A stretch of 64,000 nt of DNA from Bacteroidota bacterium (GCA_018266915.1 JAFDZM010000030.1:102409-166408); one strand, 5' to 3'. Positions 44,605 to 54,789 are shown, numbered from the stretch's first letter. The notes: a model not told the origin generated them from the sequence alone. Numbers and translations are program-made.

Positions 44605-47079
44605 TTAAACCGTTTTCAATTCCTTATTCCTTCTGAAAATCGACATCAGAAATCCGATCACCATAATTACCGTACCCGACCAGAAGAAATTGATATACGG
44701 GAACCGCACTGCTTTCATTACAATGTATGGCCGTTTGTTTTCAGGTTGCTGATAAACCGTAATGGTTTCTTTTGCCGTCTGCGGGTCGATCTTTGAGAAA
44801 CGCAGTTTCAGACCAACATCGTCCACCTTACGCGAGAAATCAAACACGCTGCCGTTTTTGATCATGTATATCGGCTCAGCGGTATAAGTTTTGCCGTGAG
44901 TGGTTATTTCCAATATAGCGCCAACAGCGATATCCTTATTGGTTAACGGAATATTTTCTACATGTGCTGTTTTATCCAAACCCTTCAAAACGATAAAACC
45001 CTCACGATAACGGATGGTATCCCCTACGCTTACTTCATGACCGATTGGTGCATCATAATTCTTATCATCATCCGCCTCACTATGTGCTGCGGTATCAGTC
45101 TCCATGCCCGAATTTAAAGGCGCCATGGTAACGTGTGTATACAAGTCGTTCAGCAAATAATGCTTAGTATCTGGCGATGAAACCAATCCCATTTTAGGGT
45201 TGAACTGCGAATTGGGCTTAAGCAAAAATTCCGCTTTAACCTTACCATCGGCATCCATCAGCTTATAATCAACCTTAAAGTAGTGGTTAGGCATCGATAG
45301 CGAATCGCCCAGGTAGGTTACCACATAATCGCCCATTTTTACTGGTTTATTTTTCACCAGCATAATGTTTTCTTTCGGGTCATTACGTTTGGCAAATTCG
45401 GCAGAGTATTGCTCACCGGTATCATTGATCGAAACCACTTTACGCGTTCCGGCAGCAATTACAGCTCCTACCAGGATCAACCCAAAGCCGATATGTGCAA
45501 TGGCTGATCCGGCTAACTTTATCTTACCCTTAAGTGCATCTGCCAATACTTTTCCGTTTGATAGTATACTGAAAGTAGCGCCCAACATAATCAGCGAGAA
45601 TACGATGCGCAAGTGATAGATGCCTGTAATGTATACGATCAGCACAGTAATCAGCAGTGCGCAAACAAAGTAAACACCGGTAGTAATAAAGAAGCGGTTA
45701 GTCTCCGTCTTCTTATACTTCATAAACTGTGCGAAGCCCATCAGCAACGTCACGACCACGCCGAAGCCTGCCTGAAAAACATTATATAACGTAACCGGGT
45801 TATTTGGTGGAGCTATGCTTGTTTTGAACATGGCGTTCCAAACCGGGATTGATGTCACCACGATCAGCTGCAAACATGACAGTGCCATAAACACCGCACC
45901 TACAAACATCCAGAACTCGCGAGAATAAGTTTCTTCTTCTTTCCTGGTGATCGGCAACTCTTTCCATCGGATAACCAATAACACTATTGATATTATCGCG
46001 AACACTGCCACATCTACCACCAAATGCCAGAACATACCCAGGTCGGTAAAGGCGTGTACGGAGGTATCGCCCAAAATTCCGCTACGGGTCAAGAATGAAG
46101 CATATAACACCAGCACAAAGCTGATCAGCACCAGGAAAGTTGCCGTGAAATAAGAGTGTCCTGTGTTTTTATAAACGATCAGCACATGAACCGCACCTAT
46201 CAGCGTAAGCCATGGGATAAGTGCCGCATTTTCAACCGGATCCCATGCCCAAAAGCCATCAAAGTTTAAAGACTCATAGGCCCAGAACGAACCCATAATA
46301 ATACCGGTACCCAACACCATCACTGCAAAAAGCGAATAAGAAATAGCAGGCTGAACCCACTCTTTATACCTCTTTTGCCATAAGCCTGCTATCGCATAAG
46401 CAAATGGCACCACCATTGATGCAAAACCCAGGAATAGTGTCGGCGGGTGGATAACCATCCAATAATTTTGCAACAATGGGTTAAGACCATTACCGTCGGT
46501 AATATAGCTAAGGTAGTTTTTATACAGATCAGGGCGCTGAGCAAATATTGGCGCTGATGATTTCAGATCGATGGCCTCACGCAGCAAAATAAATGGCGAA
46601 CTACCTATACGGGCTCCAAATACTTCGATACCGATCAACATAGATGAAAGTAAAACCTGCGACAGACCTATAACAGTCATCACCGGCTTTTCCCATGATT
46701 TTGCTCTCCAGATCAGGATATTACCCAATACCGCCTGCCAGAACCCCCATAGCCAGAAACTTCCCTCCTGGCCTTCCCAGTAACTGGAAATTATGTAGTA
46801 CACCGGTAAGCTCTTTGATGAGTGCTCCCAGGCATAATGATACTCAAACAGGTGGGTATAAATAATATAGAACAGGCAAACGCCGATACCTACTACCGAA
46901 AGTGTATTGATATAAAAACCAATGCGGCCCATGCGCTTCCATGAATTGTCAAGCGGGTCTTTATTGGTAGTCGCAAAATAATAGCTGATGGTTGAGAACA
47001 GGGCTGCCCCGAACGAAAGTATAACAAAAAGCTGGCCCAGCTGACCGGGTAAAAGGTGTTCGCCTTTAAAAGTATCCAT
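44605..47079 (-). CDS. ccmF: Cytochrome c heme lyase CcmF
   Basis: 824 residues with about 15 TM helices and the tryptophan-rich periplasmic motif SFWAWDPVENAALIPW, conserved His residues nearby and a large periplasmic C-terminal domain. CcmF transfers heme from CcmE to apocytochromes. CcmE is encoded just upstream (10 bases). The expected partner CcmH is not visible in the window. Confidence 0.92.
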   Translation of the reverse strand: MDTFKGEHLLPGQLGQLFVILSFGAALFSTISYYFATTNKDPLDNSWKRMGRIGFYINTLSVVGIGVCLFYIIYTHLFEYHYAWEHSSKSLPVYYIISSYWEGQEGSFWLWGFWQAVLGNILIWRAKSWEKPVMTVIGLSQVLLSSMLIGIEVFGARIGSSPFILLREAIDLKSSAPIFAQRPDLYKNYLSYITDGNGLNPLLQNYWMVIHPPTLFLGFASMVVPFAYAIAGLWQKRYKEWVQPAISYSLFAVMVLGTGIIMGSFWAYESLNFDGFWAWDPVENAALIPWLTLIGAVHVLIVYKNTGHSYFTATFLVLISFVLVLYASFLTRSGILGDTSVHAFTDLGMFWHLVVDVAVFAIISIVLLVIRWKELPITRKEEETYSREFWMFVGAVFMALSCLQLIVVTSIPVWNAMFKTSIAPPNNPVTLYNVFQAGFGVVVTLLMGFAQFMKYKKTETNRFFITTGVYFVCALLITVLIVYITGIYHLRIVFSLIMLGATFSILSNGKVLADALKGKIKLAGSAIAHIGFGLILVGAVIAAGTRKVVSINDTGEQYSAEFAKRNDPKENIMLVKNKPVKMGDYVVTYLGDSLSMPNHYFKVDYKLMDADGKVKAEFLLKPNSQFNPKMGLVSSPDTKHYLLNDLYTHVTMAPLNSGMETDTAAHSEADDDKNYDAPIGHEVSVGDTIRYREGFIVLKGLDKTAHVENIPLTNKDIAVGAILEITTHGKTYTAEPIYMIKNGSVFDFSRKVDDVGLKLRFSKIDPQTAKETITVYQQPENKRPYIVMKAVRFPYINFFWSGTVIMVIGFLMSIFRRNKELKTV

Positions 47080-47088
47080 TAAAAATGA

Positions 47089-47499
47089 TTATAAGTCGGC
47101 CTTCTTAGCACTGGCCTCTGTAAATTCAACCTTGTTCGGGGTATATTTTGAAGGGCATTTCATCTGGATGTTTGACGCGTGGAATTCGTTGCCCCTCATT
47201 TCGCCTACTAATACAATTTGTTCAGCACGCTCAAAGTCCTGTGGTTTAGTACTTGGAAACACTACCTTGCACTCTTCACCTTTCTTGTCCTTCATGTAAA
47301 ATGAAAAGTAGTTGGCGTCTTTTTTTGCATCGTAATACATCTCCTTTTGTTTATCCAGGAAACCGATCACGTGCAGTTCGCCGTTAGTAGCCTTTGCATC
47401 AGCGAATGAACCGTAAGTGCTTGAGCTACCGTAAAAACCAATAATTATGGCAATGGCTATCGCTATAACCAATAAACCTATAATCGAACTCTTTTTCAT
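47089..47499 (-). CDS. ccmE: Heme chaperone CcmE, CxxxY variant
   Basis: 136 residues: one N-terminal TM helix and an OB-fold domain. The usual heme-binding HxxxY (e.g. HDENY) is here CPSKY (C115, Y119), placed right after QMK and before TPNKVEF, so alignment is clear. CxxxY CcmE proteins are known in Desulfovibrio and archaea, where the Cys binds heme. It is followed by ccmF. Confidence 0.9.
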   Translation of the reverse strand: MKKSSIIGLLVIAIAIAIIIGFYGSSSTYGSFADAKATNGELHVIGFLDKQKEMYYDAKKDANYFSFYMKDKKGEECKVVFPSTKPQDFERAEQIVLVGEMRGNEFHASNIQMKCPSKYTPNKVEFTEASAKKADL

Positions 47500-47716
47500 T
47501 AGTGGGTTTTGCTTTTATTATTCAGGACTACAAAAATAAGAAACGTCTGTTGAATAATGATTATTGCAAGTCATTAATCTTATTTAGAACCATTCTTAAT
47601 TTCGGAATTCGAAATGTTGAATGCGGAATTAACAGCTCAAGTAAAAAGCTCACCTGCTATTCACAGATGAGCTTTCCAAAAATTCCGAAATCGGCATTCC
47701 AACTTCCGACTTCAAA
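47500..47716. repeat. Gap with short-word arms (ATTCCGAAAT) and a terminator
   Basis: ATTTCGGAATT (47599-47609) has an exact complement AATTCCGAAAT (47681-47691). Inside, AAAGCTCA (47645-47652) pairs with TGAGCTTT (47668-47675), a terminator-like stem for the gdh transcript on the minus strand. Nothing coding is seen. Confidence 0.65.
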
Positions 47717-49168
47717 TCACGGCCAAACACCCAAATTCTGGTACGATACCGCGATCTTATTGATAGCTCCAACAAACGCTGCAGTACGCAGGCTGTCTAT
47801 TTTGTCATTATGAACGTAAGTTTCCCTGACCTCGTGGTACGAACGGATCATGGTGTCTTCCAAACCGGAGTTAACCAACTCCAACTCTGAAGCCCCTTTT
47901 ACGATGGTAGCGCGTTGCAGTGGGGTTAAAGCTACACCGGTTAAGCCTTCCACCATATTTACCAGGTTGGTGTTAGCGGTTTCTTCAAAGCGGCGGTTCA
48001 TGCGGCCGAATGCTACGTGCGATAGGTTTTTCAGCCACTCAAAGTAAGAAACAGTTACACCACCGGCGTTACAATACATATCAGGGATAATGATACCACC
48101 ATTCTGGTAAATAATAGTTTCAGCTTCCGGAGATACCGGGCCGTTAGCGCCTTCGGCAATCACCTTAGCTTTTATTCTTTCAGCATTAGCTGTAGTGATC
48201 TGATTTTCCAACGCAGCAGGCACCAAAATATCGCAATCCTGTTCAAGGCCATCCAGCGAATGTTTAAACTCTTTTTTAGCACCGGCATATCCTAAAATTG
48301 AGCCGGTCGCTTTTCTGTGCTGGAACACAGCTTCAACATCCAAACCATCCGCATTATAAATAGCGCCCTCAAATTCGCACAAACCAACAATCAGTGCTCC
48401 ATATTCCTGCAGGAATTTGGCAGAGTGGTAGCCCACATTACCCAAGCCCTGTACAATCACGCGCTTACCTGCGATGCCCGGTGTTAAACCAAGCTTTTTC
48501 ATATCCTCAGCTATATTTACACATTCGCGCACAGCAAAAGCCACTCCTCTGCCGGTTGCTTCACGACGTCCCTGTATACCCTGCAATGCAATCGGTTTAC
48601 CTGTAACGCATCCCATGGCATCTAACTGGCCAGGGTTCATAGTAGCATAAGTATCTGCAATCCAGCTCATCTCGCGCTCGCCCGAACCATAGTCAGGTGC
48701 AGGCACATCGATGCTTGGGCCAATGAAATTCTTTTTGATCAACTCTACTGTATAGCGGCGGGTGATGTTTTCCAACTCCTGTACAGTATAGTTTTTCGGG
48801 TTGATTTTGATACCGCCTTTAGCACCACCAAATGGTACGTTTACAATGGCGCATTTGTAGGTCATCAGGGCGGCAAGCGCCATTACCTCATCTTCATTCA
48901 CCATTTCGCTGTATCGGATACCGCCTTTGGTTGGCGACTGGTGCTGCGAGTGTTCAACGCGCCATGCGTCAATCACTTCAAAGCCATTTCCTTTACGGAT
49001 AGGGAAACGAAAACGGTAAACACTGTTACATGATTTGATTTGGTCAAGCAGGCCGGCATCGTGTTTGGTAAATTGCGCCGCATAGTCGAAGTTCTTGCAT
49101 ACATCGCCAAAGAAATGAGTTTCCTCACTGACGATCGATTTGTTATTTGCTGTGATTTGGAGTTCCAT
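47717..49168 (-). CDS. Glutamate dehydrogenase family (Glu/Leu/Phe/Val dehydrogenase)
   Basis: 483 residues from ATG 49168 ([13 protein letters not shown]). The catalytic region [19 protein letters not shown] holds the two conserved lysines; [17 protein letters not shown] is the nucleotide motif; [14 protein letters not shown] is typical. The enzyme interconverts glutamate and 2-oxoglutarate with ammonia. It separates ccmE from ccmD on the same strand, which breaks the maturation cluster. Confidence 0.92.
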   Translation of the reverse strand: MELQITANNKSIVSEETHFFGDVCKNFDYAAQFTKHDAGLLDQIKSCNSVYRFRFPIRKGNGFEVIDAWRVEHSQHQSPTKGGIRYSEMVNEDEVMALAALMTYKCAIVNVPFGGAKGGIKINPKNYTVQELENITRRYTVELIKKNFIGPSIDVPAPDYGSGEREMSWIADTYATMNPGQLDAMGCVTGKPIALQGIQGRREATGRGVAFAVRECVNIAEDMKKLGLTPGIAGKRVIVQGLGNVGYHSAKFLQEYGALIVGLCEFEGAIYNADGLDVEAVFQHRKATGSILGYAGAKKEFKHSLDGLEQDCDILVPAALENQITTANAERIKAKVIAEGANGPVSPEAETIIYQNGGIIIPDMYCNAGGVTVSYFEWLKNLSHVAFGRMNRRFEETANTNLVNMVEGLTGVALTPLQRATIVKGASELELVNSGLEDTMIRSYHEVRETYVHNDKIDSLRTAAFVGAINKIAVSYQNLGVWP

Positions 49169-49309
49169 AATTATTATTTCCTCAAAAAAGTGCACAAATT
49201 TGGTACAAAAATTATCAATATTGCAAATACAAAATTCTTAGTGTCTTGGCTACACCGTCAAAGAGAACGCTTAAATCTATGTTTAAACAATATAGGTTCA
49301 GGTTTTGAA

Positions 49310-49519
49310 CTAATTATGTTTTTCGATTTTTTTTAATCTTCTGTCGATAGTAAACAGATAAATGGCCAAACCGATAAACACAATACAAATAACGCCAACT
49401 ACAACATAGATTTTACCCGAGCTGCGCATTACATCTGCCATCTCAACATTTGATGATTGTTGAGCAAAAGCGAAGACGTTACAAAGGAGCAGGCAGAGTA
49501 AAGTAAAAAATCTTTTCAT
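49310..49519 (-). CDS. ccmD: CcmD-family protein
   Basis: 69 residues: a leader MKRFFTLLCLLLC with FAFAQQ, then a TM helix (KIYVVVGVICIVFIGLAIYLF) and a basic tail TIDRRLKKIEKHN. CcmD stabilises CcmC and helps release holo-CcmE. ccmC starts 84 bases upstream. Confidence 0.85.
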   Translation of the reverse strand: MKRFFTLLCLLLCNVFAFAQQSSNVEMADVMRSSGKIYVVVGVICIVFIGLAIYLFTIDRRLKKIEKHN

Positions 49520-49603
49520 TAGGGTAATTAATTTAAAAAAGCCCGTTTAACATTGGTTACTAAAAGTCTTCTCTTTTAATGGAGAAGAGTTAGTGTAGCC
49601 TCA

Positions 49604-50278
49604 TCAGTCAACACTATTCCTTTTATTTTCAATTAAACGGATGCGGTAACGAATAGTTGCGATCCATATCGCCAATAAACTCCAGCCAGCCATCGCCGGA
49701 TAAAAAGCTATTTTCATCCTGCTATCCAGGTCGTATTTCCCGAATGCCGGGTTACCACCATTACCAGGGTGCAATGAATCTGTCATCCTTGGCAATACAA
49801 ATATCAGCACCACCATAATAGGAAACGCAAAAATATTATAGATGGCTGATATCTTACCCCGCTTCTGTTCCTCATCTATCGAATTGCGTAATACCAGATA
49901 AGCGCAATATAACAGGAATGCAATGGCCGCGCTGTTCTGTTTAGGGTCGCCACTCCAGAATTGCCCCCATGTATATTTGGCCCACAGCATACCGGTTACT
50001 AATCCTATTGAATAAAACAGCAAGCCTGTGTTTACACATTCAACCGCAGCAAGGTCATATTCTTCTTTTCCCGTATTGAGATATTTAATACTGAAATAAA
50101 CCGATATTACAAATACCGAAAGCATGCCCATCCACATAGGCACGTGGAAGTAGAGGTTTCGTATGGTTTCGTGCAATATAGGCAGCCGCGGAACGGGTAA
50201 AAGAAGACCGGTGATCAGTGTTGACAGGATCAACACCACAGCCAGTACCTTCCACCACATTTGATAAATAAACTTCAT
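49604..50278 (-). CDS. ccmC: Heme-handling protein CcmC (CcsA/CcmC family)
   Basis: 224 residues with six TM helices and the motif YTWGQFWSGDPKQNSA, the Bacteroidota form of the tryptophan-rich heme-binding stretch. CcmC loads heme onto CcmE in the periplasm. His residues flanking the motif (e.g. YFHVPMWMG) would be axial ligands. Confidence 0.9.
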   Translation of the reverse strand: MKFIYQMWWKVLAVVLILSTLITGLLLPVPRLPILHETIRNLYFHVPMWMGMLSVFVISVYFSIKYLNTGKEEYDLAAVECVNTGLLFYSIGLVTGMLWAKYTWGQFWSGDPKQNSAAIAFLLYCAYLVLRNSIDEEQKRGKISAIYNIFAFPIMVVLIFVLPRMTDSLHPGNGGNPAFGKYDLDSRMKIAFYPAMAGWSLLAIWIATIRYRIRLIENKRNSVD

Positions 50279-50297
50279 ATTGAATTGCGTAGCAAAT

Positions 50298-50345
50298 GTA
50301 CGTTGTTAAGCTGAAAGGTGAAAGGATAAAGGCAAAAGGTTTTTG
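50298..50345. repeat. Short-word single arm (AAGCTGAAAGGTGAAAGG)
   Basis: Purine-rich run of GAAAGG/AAAGC words upstream of ccmC and immediately before the CTCC repeat element; same vocabulary as at 25789, 29163, 56893 and 60968. No complementary arm nearby. Confidence 0.5.
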
Positions 50346-50383
50346 ATTATCTAATGGAAAATAGCTTTAAAACATCGTACAAA

Positions 50384-50530
50384 GGAGGCTCCGATGGAGC
50401 CAAATTACCTCTTTTATAAATACTATAAACAGGCGACTCCTATGGAGTCTATCATTTGCGGCTTTAGCTCCAGAGGAGCTTCCTGTTTATAGAACTAATC
50501 CAGGATGTTGATGGCTCCGTAGGTGCCTCC
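50384..50530. repeat. Multi-palindrome element (CTCCnnnGGAG type)
   Basis: Four short palindromes in a row: GGCTCCGATGGAGCC (50387-50401), GACTCCTATGGAGTC (50435-50449), AGCTCCAGAGGAGCT (50466-50480) and imperfect GGCTCCGTAGGTGCC (50513-50527). The middle two lie inside an 11-bp inverted repeat CTATAAACAGG (50423-50433) / CCTGTTTATAG (50482-50492). This looks like the CTCC/GGAG repeats scattered in Bacteroidota genomes. Together with the word arm it fills the 301-base gap between ccmC and the next gene; no gene is seen. Confidence 0.82.
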
Positions 50531-50579
50531 AATTTTAAAGCGATTAACGGGAGTCTATTCAGTGTTCGACATCCTAAGA

Positions 50580-51770
50580 TCACTTATCCGTCTCCGGCGA
50601 ATAATCGTAGGGTAATAGCTCAGCCAGTTTTGCTTTCGACCATGTACCTTCATTTAGCGGCGCGCCATTGAACACTACTCCATTCATATCAAAAACAGCA
50701 TAAGGGTCACTCAAGGTTAGCACACTGATCTCGTAGTTCGGCATATCCAGAGGGCGGTAAAGATCCTTAAAATCCTGTTCCTCGCGGCGTTTGGTATAGA
50801 TCACATACAGGCAATCTGTAAAGCTGATCACAAACAGCCCTTGCTTATCCGTTTTGGCAAATATCTGATAGGGTTCCAGCGGAACAGGACTTAAGCTTTC
50901 GTGAAAATATTTCGATAGGTTTTCTTTTACAACCCAGTAATTAAATGAATCGCGACTTGGATGGATCTCGCGAAAATATTTCAGTTTTTGTAATATCAGG
51001 CCTTCTTGCGGGCGGTCAGGGTTTAACTCGCGATGAAGTTTTTTAATAATAAACCCCTCCTTATCCAGAGTTCCCATGTATAGCGATTTATAAAAATCGC
51101 GCGAGGAACCATAATAGGTTTCCTGCCTCTTCAATTTCCATGCCTTCTTTTGCTCGGCGCTTCCGGGAAGTTCCTCAAAAACGGCCTTGCCCTGGTATGA
51201 TATAATACCTGTTATGCCATTGTTAGCAAATGTGTCGATCAGAAATTTAACGCGATAACCTAAAGCCCTGTTATCTACTATAAAAAAGTCATCCGACCAG
51301 CCCTCCAGTGTATGCTTTCGTGTGCTGTTAACCAGGTTCACCACGTGCGGGTTCTCCACAAAACAGCTTTTGGCATTTTCCGTTGTGCCAATAAATGCCT
51401 TCTTAAATTCCTCGTAGTTCTTCTTCCAGTTGGCATTTGTTGTGATAACTACTCCACGCAACTGGTTTATTTTTGTGGGTAAAGGAATATCAATATTAAT
51501 TGGTGTATTCTCGACCAATATAGTTTTACTAAAATCCTGGTACCCAACGGAGGAAGCGATCAGGTCATACTGGCCAGGCTTAACGCCGACTAACTTAAAG
51601 GAGCCATCTTCAGCAGTTACCGTGCCATAGGATGAATTACTCAGAAAAACGCTTACCTTGCCAATACCTGTATGTGATTCGGTAGTGGTTACTTTACCCG
51701 AAATGGTAGTTTGTGAAAAAGCGACAAAGGGACAAAAAAGCAGAAGTAGAATAAGGTTCCTGAAATGCAT
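50580..51770 (-). CDS. Secreted CarboxypepD_reg-like domain protein
   Basis: 396 residues; signal peptide ending VAFSQT, a CarboxypepD_reg-like beta-sandwich (ISGKVTTTESHTGIGKVSVFL, GSFKLVGVKPGQYDLIASSVGY) to about residue 100, then a 290-residue region of unknown fold (SCFVENPHVVNLVNS, NRALGYRVKFLIDTF). Such proteins are common surface or periplasmic proteins of Bacteroidota. It lies between the ccm genes and the iron operon but is not clearly part of either. Confidence 0.8.
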   Translation of the reverse strand: MHFRNLILLLLFCPFVAFSQTTISGKVTTTESHTGIGKVSVFLSNSSYGTVTAEDGSFKLVGVKPGQYDLIASSVGYQDFSKTILVENTPINIDIPLPTKINQLRGVVITTNANWKKNYEEFKKAFIGTTENAKSCFVENPHVVNLVNSTRKHTLEGWSDDFFIVDNRALGYRVKFLIDTFANNGITGIISYQGKAVFEELPGSAEQKKAWKLKRQETYYGSSRDFYKSLYMGTLDKEGFIIKKLHRELNPDRPQEGLILQKLKYFREIHPSRDSFNYWVVKENLSKYFHESLSPVPLEPYQIFAKTDKQGLFVISFTDCLYVIYTKRREEQDFKDLYRPLDMPNYEISVLTLSDPYAVFDMNGVVFNGAPLNEGTWSKAKLAELLPYDYSPETDK

Positions 51771-51879
51771 TTCGCAATAATTACCCTAATTAGTTTTAAT
51801 ATGCTAATTAAGGCAATTATTATGAATTATTTATGAAAAGAGCATTTTCAGCTCCGGATTTTAATGCCGTTCTAATCTT

Positions 51880-53253
51880 CTAAAGCGAGTTCAGGAACTT
51901 CAAAACTGCGTCCCGGTCGCTTTTTGACAGGTGCGAAAAATAAGCCTTAGATGCTGCGGCTTCGCCATCATGCCACATAATGGCTTCCACTATCGTACGT
52001 GCCCGGCCATCATGCAGATAGTAACCCGGATTGTTTACCACCTGGTATAATCCTAATCCCCACAACGGAGCCGTGCGCCATGACTGGCCACCTGCTTTAT
52101 AGTCGGGGCGGTTGTCGGCTAAGCCTGCACCCATGTTATGCACCAGCATGTCGGTATAAGGATGTATTGCCTGGTTCGATAATGCAGGAAAGGCTACATT
52201 CACACCCGTTGTTAGTGTTTGCTTATGGCAATTGACACATTTGCCCAATATAAATAACTGCTCCCCCCTTTTTATAGTTGCATCAGTCACATTCCGACGT
52301 GCCGGTACTGCTAAAGTTTGCGCATAAAACTTCACGGCATTCAGCGTAGTATCCGGCAGTTCAGGGTCATCATGCAAACCGTCATATTGAGTTTGTCCAT
52401 AACTGCTTTCAACAGACAGGATACTGCTGGTCAATCCCATATCCTGGTTAAAGGCCGTAGCCACTTGAGTAAGGATAGATGCTGTATTCGCCTTCCAGCC
52501 AAAACGGCCCAATTGCATTTTCTTAGTGGTGACGTCATACACGTAGTTAGCTACCCCCGCAATGCCATCACCATTGGCATCATTCGGATCAGCATTGGCA
52601 ACGATTTCGCTTTCAGGAACAGCTTCCAGTAAACCCAAGCCGATCATCGGCGGAGCCAAACGTGGTGAAAGGAGGTATGTGCCGGATATTGGTGTGTAAA
52701 GGTTGGTCAGTGTATAGGTCGGTGTCCTCAGTTCATAAGTTTCACCGTCATCAAATGAATAGGTCTGATAGGTATAGTTGATATTTACTTTAGCCTCAGG
52801 TTGAATTCCGAATGCTGCCTTGTCCTGTACTTGTAACCCATAACCAGGTACAGCAACCGGGCCGCCATTGGCATCTGTGCCTGGCAAACTGATCCGCATT
52901 AACAGTGATGATTGTGCATCGCCTGCTGTAGGTAAACCAATGCCATCATTGTGGTGACAGGACGAGCAGGAAGTATTATTAAAAATAGGCCCTAAACCAC
53001 TGTGTATCGGAGCAGGTGCAGTAACAAAGGATTGACTGAATATTAAGTCCCCGACCTCGTGCACATGCTCATCATATGCGCTCATATTTTCAAGTGCATT
53101 GCCAAAAGCCTTTGACGTGGCATCGAATGCGGTTCCACTTCCCCCTGAAAGCTGATCGTCATACTGATCAGCCGGAAATACAGCCGATTTCTGACATTTT
53201 ACCAGTGCAAATACCACCAGCGTTAACAAACCTATTATTTGTATTTTTTTCAC
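51880..53253 (-). CDS. Di-heme oxidoreductase-family lipoprotein
   Basis: 457 residues: lipobox Cys at about 20 (ALVKC), two c-heme motifs C96SSCH and C339VNCH, with surrounding conserved regions (SGLGPIFNNTSCSSCHHNDG, YLHDGRARTIVEAIMWHDGEA). This is the family known as di-heme (thiol) oxidoreductase that sits with imelysin in iron-uptake operons. It is the last gene of the four-gene operon and depends on cytochrome c maturation encoded around it. Confidence 0.9.
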   Translation of the reverse strand: MKKIQIIGLLTLVVFALVKCQKSAVFPADQYDDQLSGGSGTAFDATSKAFGNALENMSAYDEHVHEVGDLIFSQSFVTAPAPIHSGLGPIFNNTSCSSCHHNDGIGLPTAGDAQSSLLMRISLPGTDANGGPVAVPGYGLQVQDKAAFGIQPEAKVNINYTYQTYSFDDGETYELRTPTYTLTNLYTPISGTYLLSPRLAPPMIGLGLLEAVPESEIVANADPNDANGDGIAGVANYVYDVTTKKMQLGRFGWKANTASILTQVATAFNQDMGLTSSILSVESSYGQTQYDGLHDDPELPDTTLNAVKFYAQTLAVPARRNVTDATIKRGEQLFILGKCVNCHKQTLTTGVNVAFPALSNQAIHPYTDMLVHNMGAGLADNRPDYKAGGQSWRTAPLWGLGLYQVVNNPGYYLHDGRARTIVEAIMWHDGEAAASKAYFSHLSKSDRDAVLKFLNSL

Positions 53254-53266
53254 CGATATTTTTTAA

Positions 53267-54349
53267 TTAGTCTTTAATATTCGTCTGCACAAAAGTCTCC
53301 AGATCGCCCTCAATAGTCGCCTTTAATGTATTTATTGCGGCCTGAACTGTTTTGATCTGGTTTTGCTGAGTATATATTGCTTTCTCATAAGTAGTAGTAA
53401 TAGCGCTAAACGAAGCAATGGCTGTATTGATCTGCGATTGTATCTTAAGATCAAGCGAGGCGTTTTTTGAAGCGACCAGTTCGCTCAGACTATGACCGGA
53501 AGCAGCTCCCGGATACTGGCACTTATAGGCATTCAGTACTCCCGTAATGTTATTCTTGAAATCGTTTACTGAGTTATGAGAGAATGAAGACTCATCCAAT
53601 GTTGAATCCTGCGCTGCAAGTGGCGTCTGCATTTTTTCATTGGCCACCTCGTTGCAGATATCAGCCATTGAGCCTACGAGAGCAAGAAAAACTGACTGAC
53701 GTGTAGTAAAAGTGGTACTTCCTTTACCCGCAGTAACAACCTGCGCTGTATAATTCCCAGATACCGGATCCCAGCTGTTACGCAATTGAGTGGTTGTATT
53801 ATAAAGACTCTCTCCTAACGATGCCAGGTACACTTTATCACGATCTGTAATATTGGCTGCTTTTTGTGTACTGCCGACGCCGAAAATAATATACTCGATT
53901 GCGTGGAAACCTTTTAAGGTTGTACCTAATTGATCGATATCTGATACTTGTAACGGGTTGCTGCTGGCCAACAGGTTATCCAGGTCGGCTTTGTTTACCG
54001 GCCAGTCATCCATAGTTGGGTCGTAATTAAAGTCCTCAACAGGACCAAATAAAAACCCTTCGCATGATTCCCACGCAGCACGGGTATTCTTCCACGCAGT
54101 GCGGACAGCAGCGAGATTATCATCTGTTGGTGTAGCATTAAAAGTAGTGATCGCGCTATTCATTGCCTGTGCTTTGGCTTGTATATCCTCGTAATTAGGA
54201 TTAGCCAGGTTAGCCGCAAAGTCCGTCAAAACATTTTGCTCTAATGTGGTTTGTGTTGTGGTACTACTGCTACTATTGGCGTTATCCTTACTGCAACTTG
54301 CAAAGGCAAACCCTATTACACTGAGTGTAAGTATAAATTTAGTTCTCAT
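53267..54349 (-). CDS. Imelysin-family lipoprotein (IrpA-like)
   Basis: 360 residues, lipobox Cys19 (FASC), a Ser/Thr-rich linker, then the imelysin four-helix-bundle repeats with GFHAIEY (H149, E152), the GxHxxE motif. Imelysins are iron-regulated envelope proteins implicated in iron uptake. It is 13 bases upstream of the di-heme gene. Confidence 0.92.
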   Translation of the reverse strand: MRTKFILTLSVIGFAFASCSKDNANSSSSTTTQTTLEQNVLTDFAANLANPNYEDIQAKAQAMNSAITTFNATPTDDNLAAVRTAWKNTRAAWESCEGFLFGPVEDFNYDPTMDDWPVNKADLDNLLASSNPLQVSDIDQLGTTLKGFHAIEYIIFGVGSTQKAANITDRDKVYLASLGESLYNTTTQLRNSWDPVSGNYTAQVVTAGKGSTTFTTRQSVFLALVGSMADICNEVANEKMQTPLAAQDSTLDESSFSHNSVNDFKNNITGVLNAYKCQYPGAASGHSLSELVASKNASLDLKIQSQINTAIASFSAITTTYEKAIYTQQNQIKTVQAAINTLKATIEGDLETFVQTNIKD

Positions 54350-54358
54350 AGGTAGATG

Positions 54359-54784
54359 TTAACTTAGATGAATGATGATTTGATCTGCTATAATTTCTGT
54401 CTGGTATTTCTTCAGCGAATGCTCTGCCGGGCCTTGAATTACCTGTCCCTCCTTATCGAAAGTGCTGCCATGCAGGTTGCATTTAAATCCGTTACCGGTT
54501 GATATCAATTGGTTATCAGCGTGGGTGCATCTCAGCAACAAAGCAGTATAAGTGCCGTCTTTTTCTTTCCTTAAGCCGATGTTATAAAACAAGTCTTTGG
54601 GTTGTATAACCTGGAAATCGCTTTGTGCAAACAAGGATACCGGTATCGTTACTTTATTATTGGCCATTGCGGTTTTATATACCGGCAGCGTGGCGCATGA
54701 TGATAATGCGCTTGCAGCTACCAAACCTGCGCCTACTGCCAGGCACATGGTACATGATTGTTTTACAAAGCTTCTTCTATCCAT
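54359..54784 (-). CDS. Rieske [2Fe-2S] protein, Tat-type lipoprotein
   Basis: 141 residues. Tat motif MDRRSFVKQ, then lipobox LSSC (C30). Cluster ligands are C86-x-H88 in RCTHAD and C102-x2-H105 in KCNLHG. It would be a membrane-tethered periplasmic electron-transfer protein; the fold is small and lacks other redox domains. It probably transfers electrons with the di-heme protein during ferric reduction or ferrous handling. Confidence 0.9.
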   Translation of the reverse strand: MDRRSFVKQSCTMCLAVGAGLVAASALSSCATLPVYKTAMANNKVTIPVSLFAQSDFQVIQPKDLFYNIGLRKEKDGTYTALLLRCTHADNQLISTGNGFKCNLHGSTFDKEGQVIQGPAEHSLKKYQTEIIADQIIIHLS

Positions 54785-54789
54785 GACTT

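Noticed and set aside
47502..47813. 103-residue open frame antisense to the end of gdh
   Set aside because: It overlaps a well-supported gene and word-repeat DNA, and its translation has no domain or signal features.
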